From positions 18,205,592-18,269,591 of the forward strand of contig CM070905.1 in the NCBI GenBank assembly GCA_036417435.1: DNA of 64,000 nucleotides, read 5' to 3'. The position numbers and the translations under genes were made by a program. Under the pieces are notes generated by a model. The model was not told where the DNA came from and ran no database searches. It saw only the letters and a list, made by a program, of their open reading frames with translations. Shown here piece by piece: positions 11,897 through 23,171 of the stretch (its first letter is position 1; every line of letters starts with the position of its first letter). This DNA is from Inia geoffrensis. Lineage: Eukaryota > Chordata > Mammalia > Artiodactyla > Iniidae.

Positions 11897-12039
11897 CTGA
11901 AAGTATTCTCAGTGTGTTTAAGTTTGTGGGTCATGAATTCTCCATTCTGCGACTTCATTTCTGTAAATCCCTTCTTTCCATCCAAGAAGCTCTTAACTTC
12001 TTTGCTTTCTTTGTCCCTTTTAGTCTTCTCATCTTTGAT
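11897..12039 (-). CDS. CALD1: CALD1 exon IKDEK...ENTF
   Basis: A 143-bp exon, phase 0 in and phase 2 out. It starts IKDEKTKRDKESKEVKSF and ends QNGEFMTHKLKHTENTF plus two bases of a Ser codon. It is strongly similar to human IKDEKIKKDKEPKEEVKSF...KLKHTENTFS, with one residue fewer in the EPKEEVK stretch (ESKEVK here). The acceptor is CGTTGGTTAG before ATCAAA and the donor is TTTCAG before GTAAGA, a near-perfect consensus. It codes part of the basic, flexible linker between the central region and the tropomyosin-binding segment. No start codon is needed. It was recognised by matching the protein on the minus strand. Confidence 0.96.
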
Positions 12040-14956
12040 CTAACCAACGGTACATATCAGGAAGAAACATAATGATAATAATCTTAATTAGGTTTTGGTT
12101 GGTATCACCAAATAAGACCCAACATCGTTAGGAAGCCAGAAAACTCAGAAGTAAAATAAACTACCGGAGAATGATGTGGTAGAGCTGGAATCAGAGGAAA
12201 TTCTTAGAGCATAAGCTGTGGTCCTCTAGCCTCTGAGCAAGGACCTTGACCACAATTTTAGGAGGTCAGGATCATCCCTTATTGCACTGAGGTTTTATTT
12301 TCAAAAGTAGTGGAGGTGTTACCATTTAGAAACTATTGTGTTCTGGGAACTCCACATAAGAGTGGTTGTTTTCAGTTCCCACTGGGAGGAGCAATTATTA
12401 GTGTGGCCTTGATGGGAGAATGGCCAGGTTGCTTGGATGAAGGGCACTTCTTTGAGAAGGACACAGATGTGTTGAGGAGGGAATAAGAAACCTACTGAGC
12501 CAGATCTGTCAAGCCAATTTTGGCAGATGTCAGAGGAAGACCACCCTAGTATTTTAATCAAATGACTAACTAGGGTCCCCAGGATAGAAGACATAATAAC
12601 CCTACTTTTAGCAGGATGACTCAGAGACCTGTGGGGCCATGTTTGTAGTCATCTCAACCATTAAAGATAGAATGGAACAGGAAAAATTCCAGGGTTGACT
12701 TTGACTTCCATTGAAGGTAATAATTTAGTCTCTGGAAGTGGCTTTATGATTGTTGTGGAAGACAGAGGAAGGTGATACATGGAAAGCAGGTGTTAGCTTT
12801 AATATTTTTTGTGGGTTTTGTGTTACAAGTTCCTCACAGTAAGTGAGACAGATTATTTCAAAGTATACTGAATTTACATAGCTTTTGAGGGGGTAAAGGA
12901 GTTCAAATTACTTTATCATCTCACCCATTCTTAAAAAATGAGTGTGAAAACAGGTGAGGCTCATTATTTCTCATTTCAAGACACACAGTGACAAAGCACT
13001 AACATTATAAAGAAACCTAAGGAGGAGGGTTTGGGCATAAGAACTCAGGGCTTCAGGGACTGCCCAGGATGGTCTCCCCTTACCTCATCACTCACCTCTT
13101 TGCAGCTGTTATACTTCAGATACCTAACCCCCGCCAAAGTGCATGTTTTACTAAGCAGAGGACATTTTTTTGCTATTTACTGATGAACCTTCAGTAGTCC
13201 TTTGCCTGATTGCCTTTGTTGAGTATTATTTGATTAAATTACTATCGATGGACTATTCACTACCATGTTGCCCTAATCAGTTAAGACTTTAATCCTTCTC
13301 CAAGGGGCATATATCTAGGACGTCCCTTGGACATGCTGAAGAGGGGGGCTGTTATTTTGCCGTTCTCTCTGAGAGCTTTGTAATCCGAGTTTTAGTTCTA
13401 TTGCCGTCAACAAACTAGCTGTTACTTTAAGTCACCTAGCTTTTCTGGAATGCTGGCTCCATGTACATAAAAAGAGAGGGGTGCACTAGACGATCGCTTC
13501 CTAATCTTTCATCCTCCCATTTCCCTCTTGGCTCCAGATTTGTCCTGAGAGGCGACAGAGACGAGAAGGAAGCTCCTAGTCTGTCCTACAGCTTTAATAA
13601 GGCTCCTTGGTGACTATCCTTGCCTGATGGTAATCAGTATTCATTGGGCAGGCGGGAGCAAGCAAAGTCTCTTCTCATTGTGACCTACCATTGTTGGTAT
13701 AGTTCCAGAAACTATGGACTGGAGTTTATATCCTGGTTAACAAGTATCTGGGGGTACATGTTTAAGGGTGAGGGGGTCCCATTTCAGGGAACCCACGAAA
13801 GAAATTGTGAGTCAAATCTCATAGTTTGCAGAGCGCTATACAAAGAGAAATTCCCTTTAACTCGTTTCTCCTATTTTGGAGTCTGAGAGATTTCCCAGAT
13901 ACCTCCCAAAATGTACTATCTAATTTACCATCCAAAGATATGTATAAAATAGATGTGTAAAACAATACATGTCTAACAGAAGAAAAATCCCTTTTTTTCA
14001 AGCTCTGCCTTTATTGGCAAAGTTATGTAGATGGTATGCTTATATTCTCTTTGGAAGACTTTCTTAGAAAAATTCCCAATGAAATAATGATAACGATGCT
14101 GACTACAAATTATTTTTTCTTTCTGGGAAATGAATAAATAAAGTAATTCCATAACACTTTGGAATCAACCCACAGTGGGTTGGATTCTATAGCAGATTCA
14201 ACCTAAGCCAGTGGGATATTCTGAGCCCACTCGGAAAAGCATTAGAGCCTCTAGATCAAAATGTTACCATGAAGAGAATCAATGCTGATGGAATAATACA
14301 GGGTTATGTATCCTGAAGGAGCTAAAGTGCTTCCTATACAGATAACACCAGCATGCTCATATGAAAGGCTCTGGTCAAATGTGATCATTGGGATAACACT
14401 ATGGGTATCTGGGATATTCAGTGGGATAACACATGGGTGTATGTGTGTGGGGTGGGAATTCCAGTGACATTCCCTTGTGCCAGAGAGACACTCAGAAGGT
14501 TGTGAGCAAGTCTGAAAGGACTGAGATGCCAGTCTCTGTGCTGTATCGCTTTGCATCATTTGATTCCAGAATAGTGATAAGAACTGTTGCAAGTTAACAG
14601 TTTTTCAGACTAAGTTGAATATACTTTTGTTAGATTCAGAAGCCTCAATTCCTTTTCCAAGTCCAATGTCTACCACATGGATATATATCCTTGCTACCTG
14701 CTACTGGTCCACGGACAACATGGATTTCACCAGGGAGCTGAGGCTCTACCCAGATCCACTGAGTCAGAGTCTGTGTTTCACAAGTTCCCAGGTGATCAGC
14801 ATGCACACTGATGTTTAGTGAGAGGCTTTGGCCTACGTGATATGAATATCAGTTTCAATATTATATGAATAGCTCTGCTGGAAACTGTTTTCCTATTAGA
14901 GGCCAGAACAAAAAAAAGAGCTCTGGGGTCAAGAACTAAAAGGAGGCATTTTATAG

Positions 14957-15115
14957 CATAGGGAACTATATTCAGTATCCTATGATAAACTGTAATGGAA
15001 AAGAATATCAAAAAAAAGAATGTATATATATGTATAACTGAATCAGTTTGCTGTACAGCAGAAATTAACACAACACTGCACTTCAACTATACTTCAATAA
15101 AAATTATTTTTTAAT
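14957..15115 (+). mobile_element. 5'-truncated young L1 tail with 20-bp target duplication
   Basis: 159 bp of L1 3'UTR of cetartiodactyl type (GCTGTACAGCAGAAATTAACACAACA region, ending ACTTCAATAAAAATT). It is bounded by a perfect 20-bp duplication TAAAAGGAGGCATTTTATAG at 14937-14956 and 15116-15135. This is typical target-primed reverse transcription with severe 5' truncation. Confidence 0.93.
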
Positions 15116-15519
15116 TAAAAGGAGGCATTTTATAGTTGGGGAAGAGAAAAAGCTAAATTAGGTTTCAAGGTTGCTGGTCATCTGCTATCCATCACCACAA
15201 AGAGTTAAACTGCAGTGGGAGAAAGGAGGTTTTTTGTGAGGTATTGGAGTCACTCTTCTGGAAATGTTGCTCACCTGACGTTTGTGTTTACCTATCCTAC
15301 GTAGCTCCTTGAATTCAAAGGAAAGACTTTTTTTGAGCGGGGGAACAAAAAGGTGGGATGCGGGGCGGGGATGGAGGAGGGCGTTTAAAATGGCTAAATC
15401 ATGTAAAATATGATTTAAAGTTATCTACATGAAGCAACTACACAAATAGCTGGAGAGGGGGAAAATCTAGTCCTTCAACTAGTAATTTATGTATAAAGTG
15501 TTAAAACAGGAATAGCAGA

Positions 15520-15543
15520 TTTTTTTTTTTTTTTTTTTTTTTT
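15520..15543 (+). repeat. T homopolymer
   Basis: About 22-24 T in a row with no recognisable SINE or L1 body next to it. Confidence 0.9.
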
Positions 15544-16901
15544 AAGCTTGGGTTGAGGAGCTAATCTGTCCTCGTGTCAAAAAGAGGCCAAGTTTTGGGA
15601 CACTGGAATGTGCTGGAGGGCAAACAGGGAAAGAGGCAGGTCTGAAATCATCATACCATGGCCATTATTGAACTGGGGCCTTATCTGAAAAGAGGCAAAA
15701 GGATGATTGGATGACTGCTGATGAGCCCCTTCTACCTCATGGACATAATACATGAACACAGAATGCCTTGGTCATTAAAAACAAATCACATCTTGGTGAA
15801 CTGAGTTAAATCAGGATGAATTCAAACAGTTATTCAGCCTCTCCTGCTCCACATAATCTTAATCACTGAGTTATGATTTCATGCCTTCTTCCTTCTGTAC
15901 TGAAAGATATTCCCCACAAGACACTAGCATTAGAGATGAACCCATGTGGGATATTTCTGTTTCAGTCCCGAGGTAATTTTCATTTTTTGGAGATGAATTT
16001 GTAGGTGTTCTTCTGTTACAAAATGAGAACAATGTTTCCCAACACGTTTAACAATTTCTTTAGCTGCTTCATTAGAGCCAAATTCAATTTTCTAGTTATT
16101 AGTATTTACTCTTTCTCCTGCTTTTAACTGGGCAGTGTTCACATTCAGTTTTCACTCCCAAGCCACCACAAGTTATATTAGAAACAGGGAGGAGCACATA
16201 CTGTAAACAAAATAAATATAACATGAACTAGGAGTTCTTACTTTTTACATGAATCTTAGGAAAAAAAGTTTAAGAAAATAACCATCCCCCTGCTTAATCT
16301 CATCTATTTGCTAAATATGGATTTTTCTGTGTCTTACGCTATGCCATAATGGACAGAGAAATGCAGCAAGAGTCCATTTGAGTTAGAGCTCAATAGCTAC
16401 AATTCAGTCCCACAGGCAGAGTAATTCAAGTCTTTTTACCTTTGATACTTTAATTTTACCATGTTTAAGTACTTTGAACTTGTTAAATACTGTCATAGTT
16501 TTTAGGATTGCTTGGAACTGACATAAGCATGATGGTTAAAATAAGGTCAGGCTTTCTGATGTAGCATTTTAATTATGTCGGGGGCATAATGACATTCTCT
16601 CTGCAGCCCTGGTCCACTGACTTGTTTACTTACCTACAGTCAAACACCCTGGCACCAGCTCCTGTGTGTGCCTCAGAAATGCAATGCAGAAGATTGTGCC
16701 AAACTTTTCTTTTGAAAACCAAATATCATCTTCAGTTCATCAAATTTTTTACTGAGATGTGTGGGAGTATTTTTCCTTTGAAAAGTTAAATCATTAATCA
16801 AAGCCAGTTGGAAATATTTCATGATTGAAAAGAAAGTAGGATGGCTCAAGGAAAACAAACTAGCATTTGGGAGAGTAGAAAGTGGGTAAGATTGATCAGA
16901 C

Positions 16902-17108
16902 GAGTGTTTTTCAAGCTTTCTGACTGTGACCCACAGTAAATAAAGACAATTTATATCACAGTGAAATACTTACTGGCCATGATGCCGTCTGATATTTTCT
17001 ATTCTATTTCATTTTAAAAATGCAGGTTGACACATTTAGCTAATTTTGAGACGCTTTAAGTTGATTTCACCATTCAATGGATCATGAGTCATGGCTTGAA
17101 AAACACTG
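16902..17108. mobile_element. hAT-type nonautonomous DNA transposon with TIRs and 8-bp duplication
   Basis: A 207-bp element whose ends are perfect 14-bp inverted repeats, AGTGTTTTTCAAGC and GCTTGAAAAACACT. The 8-bp flanks GATCAGAC (16894-16901) and GATTAGAG (17109-17116) match at 6 of 8 positions. An 8-bp duplication is the hAT signature. It lies 95 bp past the donor of the CALD1 cassette exon in transcript direction. Confidence 0.85.
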
Positions 17109-17202
17109 GATTAGAGGTTACAATTTTCATCAGAACTGAAATGTCGTGGAACACTGTGTTCTCTGTTGCTTTATGACTAGGTTCTTTCTCAATGATATTT
17201 AC

Positions 17203-17280
17203 CTCTTCTTTTTTGAAGGTAGGCTTGTCTTCTTGGGACTTTCCTCTTTTAGCTTGCATCTTAGCCCCCCTTTCTTCTTC
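17203..17280 (-). CDS. CALD1: CALD1 26-codon cassette exon
   Basis: A 78-bp phase-0 exon coding EEERGAKMQAKRGKSQEDKP followed by TFKKEE. It aligns residue for residue with human GEEKGTKVQAKREKLQEDKP-TFKKEE. In human caldesmon these 26 residues are the difference between l-CaD I and l-CaD II, so this is an alternatively spliced cassette that keeps the frame when skipped. The donor GAAGAG before GTAAAT is reasonable. The acceptor ends CCATCCTTGGAAATAAAAAG, with purines where the polypyrimidine tract should be, which is consistent with regulated inclusion. The open frame extends upstream to a Met and downstream past the donor, but those parts do not match the protein. The first residue is E rather than G. 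Confidence 0.92.
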
Positions 17281-18569
17281 CTTTTTATTTCCAAGGATGG
17301 CAAGGTCACTCATTTAAAAGAAGCCCTTGCTAGCTTACAAGAGTGAGAGGGTGCTCAGGTCACTCTGCATGTGGCGTGAAGTGACTTCTCTTTGGCTGTC
17401 CCAATGCTCACGTTCCCCCCGTGCCAGTGGTTCTAAACAGCAACGTGGGATAGTTTCCTCCCTGCAAAATCTTTTCTCATGAGCCTGCCATCATGCTCAC
17501 TGAAATCTAGCGTGATGTGGTGCATCTAGTACGTGTTGACAAATCTTGTGTGTGGTCTGGTACATCTTGTTCCTGATCATCTCAATGGAAGCTGTGTTTA
17601 TGAGCCCCTTGTAAGAAGCAGGAGTGAAAGACAACTGCAGTGCAAGGCAGACTTAGCGATAGAGAGTTCTCTCTGGAAAGGTGGATACACAAGCATTTCT
17701 TTTTTCTTTTTCTTTTTTTTTTGCGGGGTAGATGGTGGTGGTACGGTGGTGGTGGTTAGGTATAGTGCTCTTAATGCAGCCTTGCAGACAGATGAAAAAA
17801 TATTTCTTAGCTTACAAATATTCCCCCACCCCCTATTTCCACACTTCCTTGTGCCGCACAAATTTGTGTCACCCAGATGGTAAAAGACGCAAAATGTGTG
17901 CTCTTAATTGCCAGTCAGTTTTAAGTTGATGCTACCCCAGATGAATGGCTTTCTGCAAGTTTACATTAAGCTCAGGTCTACATGATGGCAAATCAGGGTT
18001 TTGACACTTTTTATAAAAGGTCCAAACTGCCTCCTTTCCCTCCCTTATTACCAGTTAATTCCAAGGGGGTTATTTTGCCTCCTTAAGATGATATTTCTGA
18101 CCATGATTCGTCATGTCAGTTTCCCACCCCAACTTTTAGCATATTTTATTAAATGCCAAACACACAGGTAAAGTGAGGAGTTATGGTCCCCCTGCCTCAT
18201 GTAGACCTGTGGATAGAGATAAGTTGTTAAAAGGAATGAGTTTAGATGCAGTGCAGAATCATAAGTCAATGCAGCAACACCGCATTTGTCACCTTTGGGT
18301 TAATTCATTTTTTCTGGTGTTCATAGCAACCAAGCACAGAGCAATTCACTTCTCTCTGGTTGTACCAGTTAGGTTTGGTTGGTGCAATAGTTAGCTATCA
18401 ACTGATTGCTTTATGCTTGCACATTGCTGTGACCTAAAAAAATGAGCAGCTTGCCAAATGATCAAGCACGTGGGGCTGTAGGAATGTGGGCTCAGTCCCA
18501 AATTTGATGCGCATTACATTTCTCGTAAGTTGCAGGCATCACACATTTGGTGCAAAATGTTTACTGTAC
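17281..18569 (-). other. CALD1 intron (1.3 kb) between cassette exon and h-caldesmon exon
   Basis: Shortest intron in the window. No interspersed repeat was recognised. It holds a T-rich tract with GGTGGTGG triplets at 17700-17760. Splicing signals for the regulated cassette probably lie here, but none can be named. Confidence 0.85.
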
Positions 18570-19527
18570 CTGTTTCTTTTGGACAGCTGTCTGAAGTTTA
18601 TCTTCTTGTACTTTCTTTTCATTGACCCACTTCCCTTCTGTTTTCTCCTCTACCTTTTCCCCTTTTATCTTTTTCTCCTGCACTTCCCCTTTTTTCTCTT
18701 CTAGTTGCTTCTTACGTTTTTGCTCCTCTATCTCAGCTCTCTCCTCTTCCTCTGCCTTTGCCCTCTGCCTCTCCTCTGCCGCCCTTCTCTCCTCCTCCTT
18801 TGTCCTTTCCCTCTCCTTTGCCTCCCGTCTCTCTCTCTCTTGGGCAGCTGCGTTTTCTTCTGCTTCCCTTCTCGCTTTCTCCTCTGCTATTTTTTGTTCT
18901 TGCTCGGCTTTAATTCTTTCTCTTTCTTCTGCTTCCAACCTGGCCCTTTCTGCCTCAGCTTTTTCCCTTGCTTCCTGTTCCATCTTTTCATTATGGGGAA
19001 TCTCACGTGAGCCTTCCTGCCTCCCCTCTTCTGTCTTAGGCTCATCTGTACCGATCTGCCCATGTTTCAACGACATGACTGTTTCCTCCTGGGTTTCTGC
19101 TGCTCTCTCTTCTGCCACCACCTCTACCTGATTTTCTTCAATGCTCCCTTGCTTTGGCTTCTCTTCTTCTTCCTCCTTTTCTTTTTCTTCTTCCTTTTTC
19201 TCTTCGGCATCCATCCAATCATTCTTCTGCTGGGACTTGGTGACTGTTTCTGTTTCCTCTACCTCGTATCTTTCTCGGCGACTTTCGCTTTTTTCTTCCT
19301 TCTCTGCCATTTCGTCTTCTGCTGTGTTGTTTTGCATTTTTCTGCTGGGTAGCAACAAACTTGCATCTGCTATTGTTGGGTCAGAATCCTTTTGGCGCTC
19401 CAGTGCTTCCTGAAGGCGTTTCTGGCGTCTTTCCTCCCGCCGGGCCAGGCGCTCCAGGAGTGCAGCCTCATCGTCAGCCTCCACCTGAGTGTCTGTGGTG
19501 GTCGTCTTGACCTCCTCGTCGGGCACA
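18570..19527 (-). CDS. CALD1: CALD1 large exon 3ab, with smooth-muscle central helix
   Basis: A 958-bp exon coding 319 full codons in the long form, with acceptor TTGTCCAG before TGTGCCC and distal donor CAG before GTACAG. The first part (from 19527 to 19128) begins SVPDEEVKTTTTDTQ, continues LERLARREERRQKRLQEAL, and ends in a Glu/Lys tract and GSIEENQ. It is in all isoforms. The second part (19127 to 18570, 186 codons) is the h-caldesmon insert: charged (E/K/R) repeats predicted to form a long single alpha helix, ending LQTAVQKKQ. In smooth muscle this helix spaces the N-terminal myosin-binding end from the C-terminal actin-binding end. The insert is shorter than the human one because the KEEEKRAAEERQRI-type unit occurs once rather than four times. 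The apparent Met about 30 codons upstream of the acceptor is intronic. Confidence 0.97.
19126..19128 (-). promoter_or_regulatory. CALD1: Internal alternative 5' splice site of CALD1 exon 3 (l-caldesmon donor)
   Basis: Inside the large exon the minus strand reads GAAAATCAG then GTAGAG. Cutting after 19128 leaves a 400-bp exon (codons ending ...SIEENQ) in the same phase 0 as the distal donor at 18569, so either donor joins in frame to 17280 or 12039. In human CALD1 the same ENQ position separates non-muscle l-caldesmon from smooth-muscle h-caldesmon. A dense GAAGAAGAAGAGAAG purine tract lies just upstream, the kind of sequence that acts as an exonic enhancer. Confidence 0.9.
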
Positions 19528-21356
19528 CTGGACAACAGAAACAACAGCAAGGACAGCTTGCTGATTAATCGGTCAGCTAGACTCATGTGCTGTGCCACAT
19601 GGGAACATGCAGATATATACATCTCCCCATATATAACCCCATATTAGTACATTCCTGCCTGGCTTTCGACTGGCAGCATATGCAAATCTTTGCCCATGGT
19701 CTTTGTCTGGCCATGGGGAATCTATTCTGCATACTAGAAGTGCTCTGAGTATTAATGCCACCTGGGCATTTTGCCTCAAGCAACAATTGATGAGCATTAA
19801 TGTGTAAATACCTCAGCTCCCCTCACCTTTGGTATCAGATAGCGCTGAGGTGCCTATACCACAGTGGATCTTAGAGTTCCCTGGTGGAACTAAGCTCCTG
19901 ATACCCACAGTGGTAATTTGCTTGGTAAATTACCTTGGTAATTACCTTGCTTGGTAATGAAACCTTTATTTGGCTGCCTTCCCTTCTCTGTCTCACTTCC
20001 CCACACTGCTACCACTTTTTCCTGGGATCATGTTACAAGTAAACTGTGCTCAAATCTTTGTTTCAGAATCTGACTTTCAGGGAACTCAAACTAAGTCAAG
20101 AACCAAACTGAAAAAACGAATTCCTCTTGTATCAAGTAGTGTTCCCACATGTTGCCAAGTCATCTGGAATTCCTGATCTGGATTGCTGGAACACTAAGCA
20201 CTTTGAGAGGATGGGAGTGTACGTTATAGTGCTGAGATGCTATACTCAGGCCAGTGACCCCCATGGTGGAGACATCTAACTGTCCACCACAATTTATGCT
20301 CCTCTTTCCTTAGTCACAGGGAAGTGATTGCCTGTCAAGGATTATATTTCCCACCCTCCCCTCTTCCTCGCACCTAGGTGGGGCCCCATGACCAATAATT
20401 CCAATGAAATGTGAGCAGAAGTGAGATGTCCAGACCAGGACAAGTAAGAAGCAGAGGTACATTCTCTTTCCTTTCTATCTCTGTCTACTGGCTAGATCAG
20501 AGGACTCCAAAGCCCCTGAAGTTGACAGAGTCACAGGAGGAAAGAAGATAGGGAACCGGTTCTACCAGTCAGAAATACCCACGCTCGACTAGTATGTGTT
20601 ACTGCATCAAACTACTAAAATTTGGGGACTCATTGTTAAAGCAGCTGATGTTGCCCTAACTAGTACATATACCATCTCCATTCTTTGTCAAGATTTCCAT
20701 GAATAAAGGGTCTCTTGCCCTTCGTTTCTGCAGTAGACAAAGGACAGTTAAATTTGATGTTTATAAAAAAAGAAAAAATCTCTAAAAGCCAAACTGTAGC
20801 ATGTCCACCACTGTGCTCACTACTGCAGGATGCTGGACACTGCCCATGCCAGGGGTGTTGGTCTTCACTGCAGGAAACAACCAGTCATGTGATACTAGGA
20901 CTGTGACCAGAGTTGGAAGAACATGTCTTGCAATGTTTAGAAACTCCATCAAATTTCATGGTTCATACCAACCTTGGCCCTTCTGAAGTTCAAGTTCACT
21001 TAATTTTGGAAAAACATATTTCACATTTAACAACAAGACATGGCAGACTAAAGGCTAGATTCTAAACTTTCTTGGCCTCAGCTGTTGCTGTAAGACACTG
21101 TCTCCATGAATTAGATACATAAGGATTAAATTTCTCTGAAAATGCAAATAGTTTAGAATTTAAGGGGGAAAATCTATATGCATAAGGCATTTGGATCAAC
21201 TGAATTCAAATAATTTTTAAGAGGTACCCCAAATTCCACAATGCTAGCTGGCTTAAAGAACTCGAGTTAAGAAACAACAGACTCTATTGAACCTTTCTTT
21301 GCTATTTATAAATCAGGACAGCAATCAACAGGAGAAGCTGAGTACCAGTCAGTTGT

Positions 21357-21394
21357 TTAGCCCCAAGAAGAATACTTATTCTTCTTGGGGCTAA
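21357..21394. repeat. Perfect 18-bp palindrome with 2-bp spacer
   Basis: TTAGCCCCAAGAAGAATA, then CT, then TATTCTTCTTGGGGCTAA. All 18 positions pair. It lies in the CALD1 intron between the 23025 and 19527 exons. Confidence 0.97.
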
Positions 21395-21724
21395 TTAGTA
21401 TGTCAGAGGTAAATCATACGTTATCAGATCTGAATATGCGCTACTAAAAAAAGGAATTTTGTACTCAATCCATGCATGAAATAACTAATAATAGTACAAT
21501 GTGAAAAAAGAAGAGAAACACAAGTAAAAGCAAGATTTTAAAATCTAGAAAACTATAGGCACTAGTAATTTCTTAAGGCATTGTTGATTACTCACTAATA
21601 ACCAGATTCGCAAAAGGCCTTAAAATGTCATTTTTAAACTCTTTCTTTCCCGTCCCCTTCAACTCAGAAATAGAAAAGGCAGTGAAGCCTATGCAGCCCT
21701 GATCTGTAAGACTCTGCTACCATC

Positions 21725-21930
21725 TTCCTAATAATGGTCAAAATTACTATGCGCAAGCACTGTGCATTTTACAGGTATTATCATCTCATTTAAATTTAAC
21801 AACATTCCTAAAAGAAAGGTATGATTTTTACTTCCATTGGACTGAAGAAATACAGTTAGTGAAGAAAGGGTCAAGCTGGGATTCAAAGCCAGGTAGTGAA
21901 CCTCAGAGAACCTCTTTGCTATACTCCCTC
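21725..21930 (-). repeat. MIR fragment
   Basis: GCAAGCACTGTGCATTTTAC, TATTATCATCTCATTTAAAT and CAAGCTGGGATTCAAAGCCA, antisense MIR. Confidence 0.8.
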
Positions 21931-23024
21931 CCTAATCAGGAGCTACTTACCGAGGGACAAAGTCTGTTTTTCCACCTAACCAAGGAGCTTCCTGATTGAA
22001 TCATCCTGCCTGCCAGCGTGTTCACTACTGCCTTCAGAAACCCTCTGTGTACCCACTCAAATTCACGTTAAAGAGGCCAGAACTCTTTCCCTTCAGAATT
22101 TTCTACACAGATTGAATGAAGGGGATTATCAAATACAGTGCCCTCCCAACGCACACAAAGTGAAAGAATCTAAAACCAAAGCCACACAAAAGGTCTTACA
22201 TGGTGGCTGCATTATATTTAACCAGTCCACAATTTAAAAATAAAATTATTTTTCTTCTCCATTCCCCCTCCCCATCTTTTCTATACCTTGGGGGCATATA
22301 AATGATATATACTAACTATTAGCGTAATGCACTGTGTGACCTTGTATGTGTGAACTTGTAAAAGCCCCTTTTGAAAAAGTTGAACTTATTAAGTATTCTC
22401 GACTTTCCTGGTTTCTACCAGGACTGGTATAGGAAGAAATGTAGTACTAAACTCATGAGCTTGTTTGAGTAATTACATTAAATTAAACAGGATTCTGCAT
22501 CTTGCTGAATATTGCAGAGATCAAAGGATACTGGTTTAGGGTGTATATCAGGAAAAATAAGACATTTGCAATTCATGCCTACTTCTAAAATTCAAGTATT
22601 ATCTGCTACTGGTAGGTACAGAGGACTATTAAACGAATACATCTTCAGTTCGAAACAGATAACAATACCCTAAAGAATGAAGGTAAATAGTTTTCCTTAT
22701 TTAAGCATATGACCCATGATTTTTAGTAAATAAAAAATTTACTAGATTACAAAAGAAAATAAAATCCTTCAACTGAGGTGTGTTTAGGGGATGGGATGTG
22801 GGAGGTGGGGTGGGGAGAAAGGATTACTGGTGTCCTAATGTCTAAATCAGATTGACCGTCCAATCTGGTTAGTTGCCTAAAATGTCCACAGAAGAATTAA
22901 ACAAGCTAGGAAGACGGAAAGAGTTGAATTGGGCTGAGAAGGGGATGCTTTGCCCAACACATTCCTTTCATCAGACAGGCTAAGAAGCACCTGGAAAAAT
23001 TCTCCCTTCTGAAGAGGACAGTAC

Positions 23025-23171
23025 CTGTTCTGGGTATTGACCTCCACTTGGTCAGTCACCTGTCCCAAGGATTCTTCCTCTTGCTTCTGCCGCAGTCTTT
23101 CCTGCCGGGCACGGCGGCGCCGTTCCCGGGCGGCCTCTTCCTCATCATCGTCGTTCCGCTGGTAGGCGATT
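23025..23171 (-). CDS. CALD1: CALD1 common N-terminal exon (IAYQRNDDDEEE...)
   Basis: First exon shared by all caldesmon isoforms: 147 bp, entered and left in phase 2. After completing the upstream Q (or R) codon it reads IAYQRNDDDEEEAARE, then a very basic RRRRARQERLRQKQEEE stretch, and ends VTDQVEVNTQN. It is nearly identical to human caldesmon. This N-terminal region carries the family's myosin (S2) and calmodulin contacts. The acceptor is GTGATGTTACAG before AATCGCC and the donor is GAACAG before GTACTG; both are good matches. The upstream intron to the fibroblast first exon is about 32 kb and the downstream intron about 3.5 kb. A leftward extension of the open frame past the donor is intronic and should not be counted as coding. 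Confidence 0.97.

Larger units (their letters stand above)
12040..17202 (-). other. CALD1 intron (5.2 kb)
   Basis: Contains the 20-bp-duplicated L1 tail at 14957, a T homopolymer, and the hAT element at 16902. The stretches 12040-14930 and 15550-16890 hold no feature I can support; short open frames there have no recognisable family. Confidence 0.88.
19528..23024 (-). other. CALD1 intron (3.5 kb)
   Basis: Contains a TTGCTTGGTAA/TTACC short repeat at 19917-19957, a possible old LTR- or MER-like remnant at 20290-20660 (weakly supported), the 21357 palindrome, and a MIR at 21725. The rest is unassigned. Confidence 0.85.

Noticed and set aside
18622..19131. 169-codon plus-strand frame rich in Ser and Leu
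   Set aside because: It is the antisense of the Glu/Lys-rich caldesmon exon; the skewed codons keep the opposite strand open.
18561..19622. Reading the h-caldesmon region as a complete 353-residue protein with its own Met
   Set aside because: The Met lies upstream of a good splice acceptor (19528/19529) and the residues before SVPDEE do not match caldesmon. It is an exon, not a separate gene.
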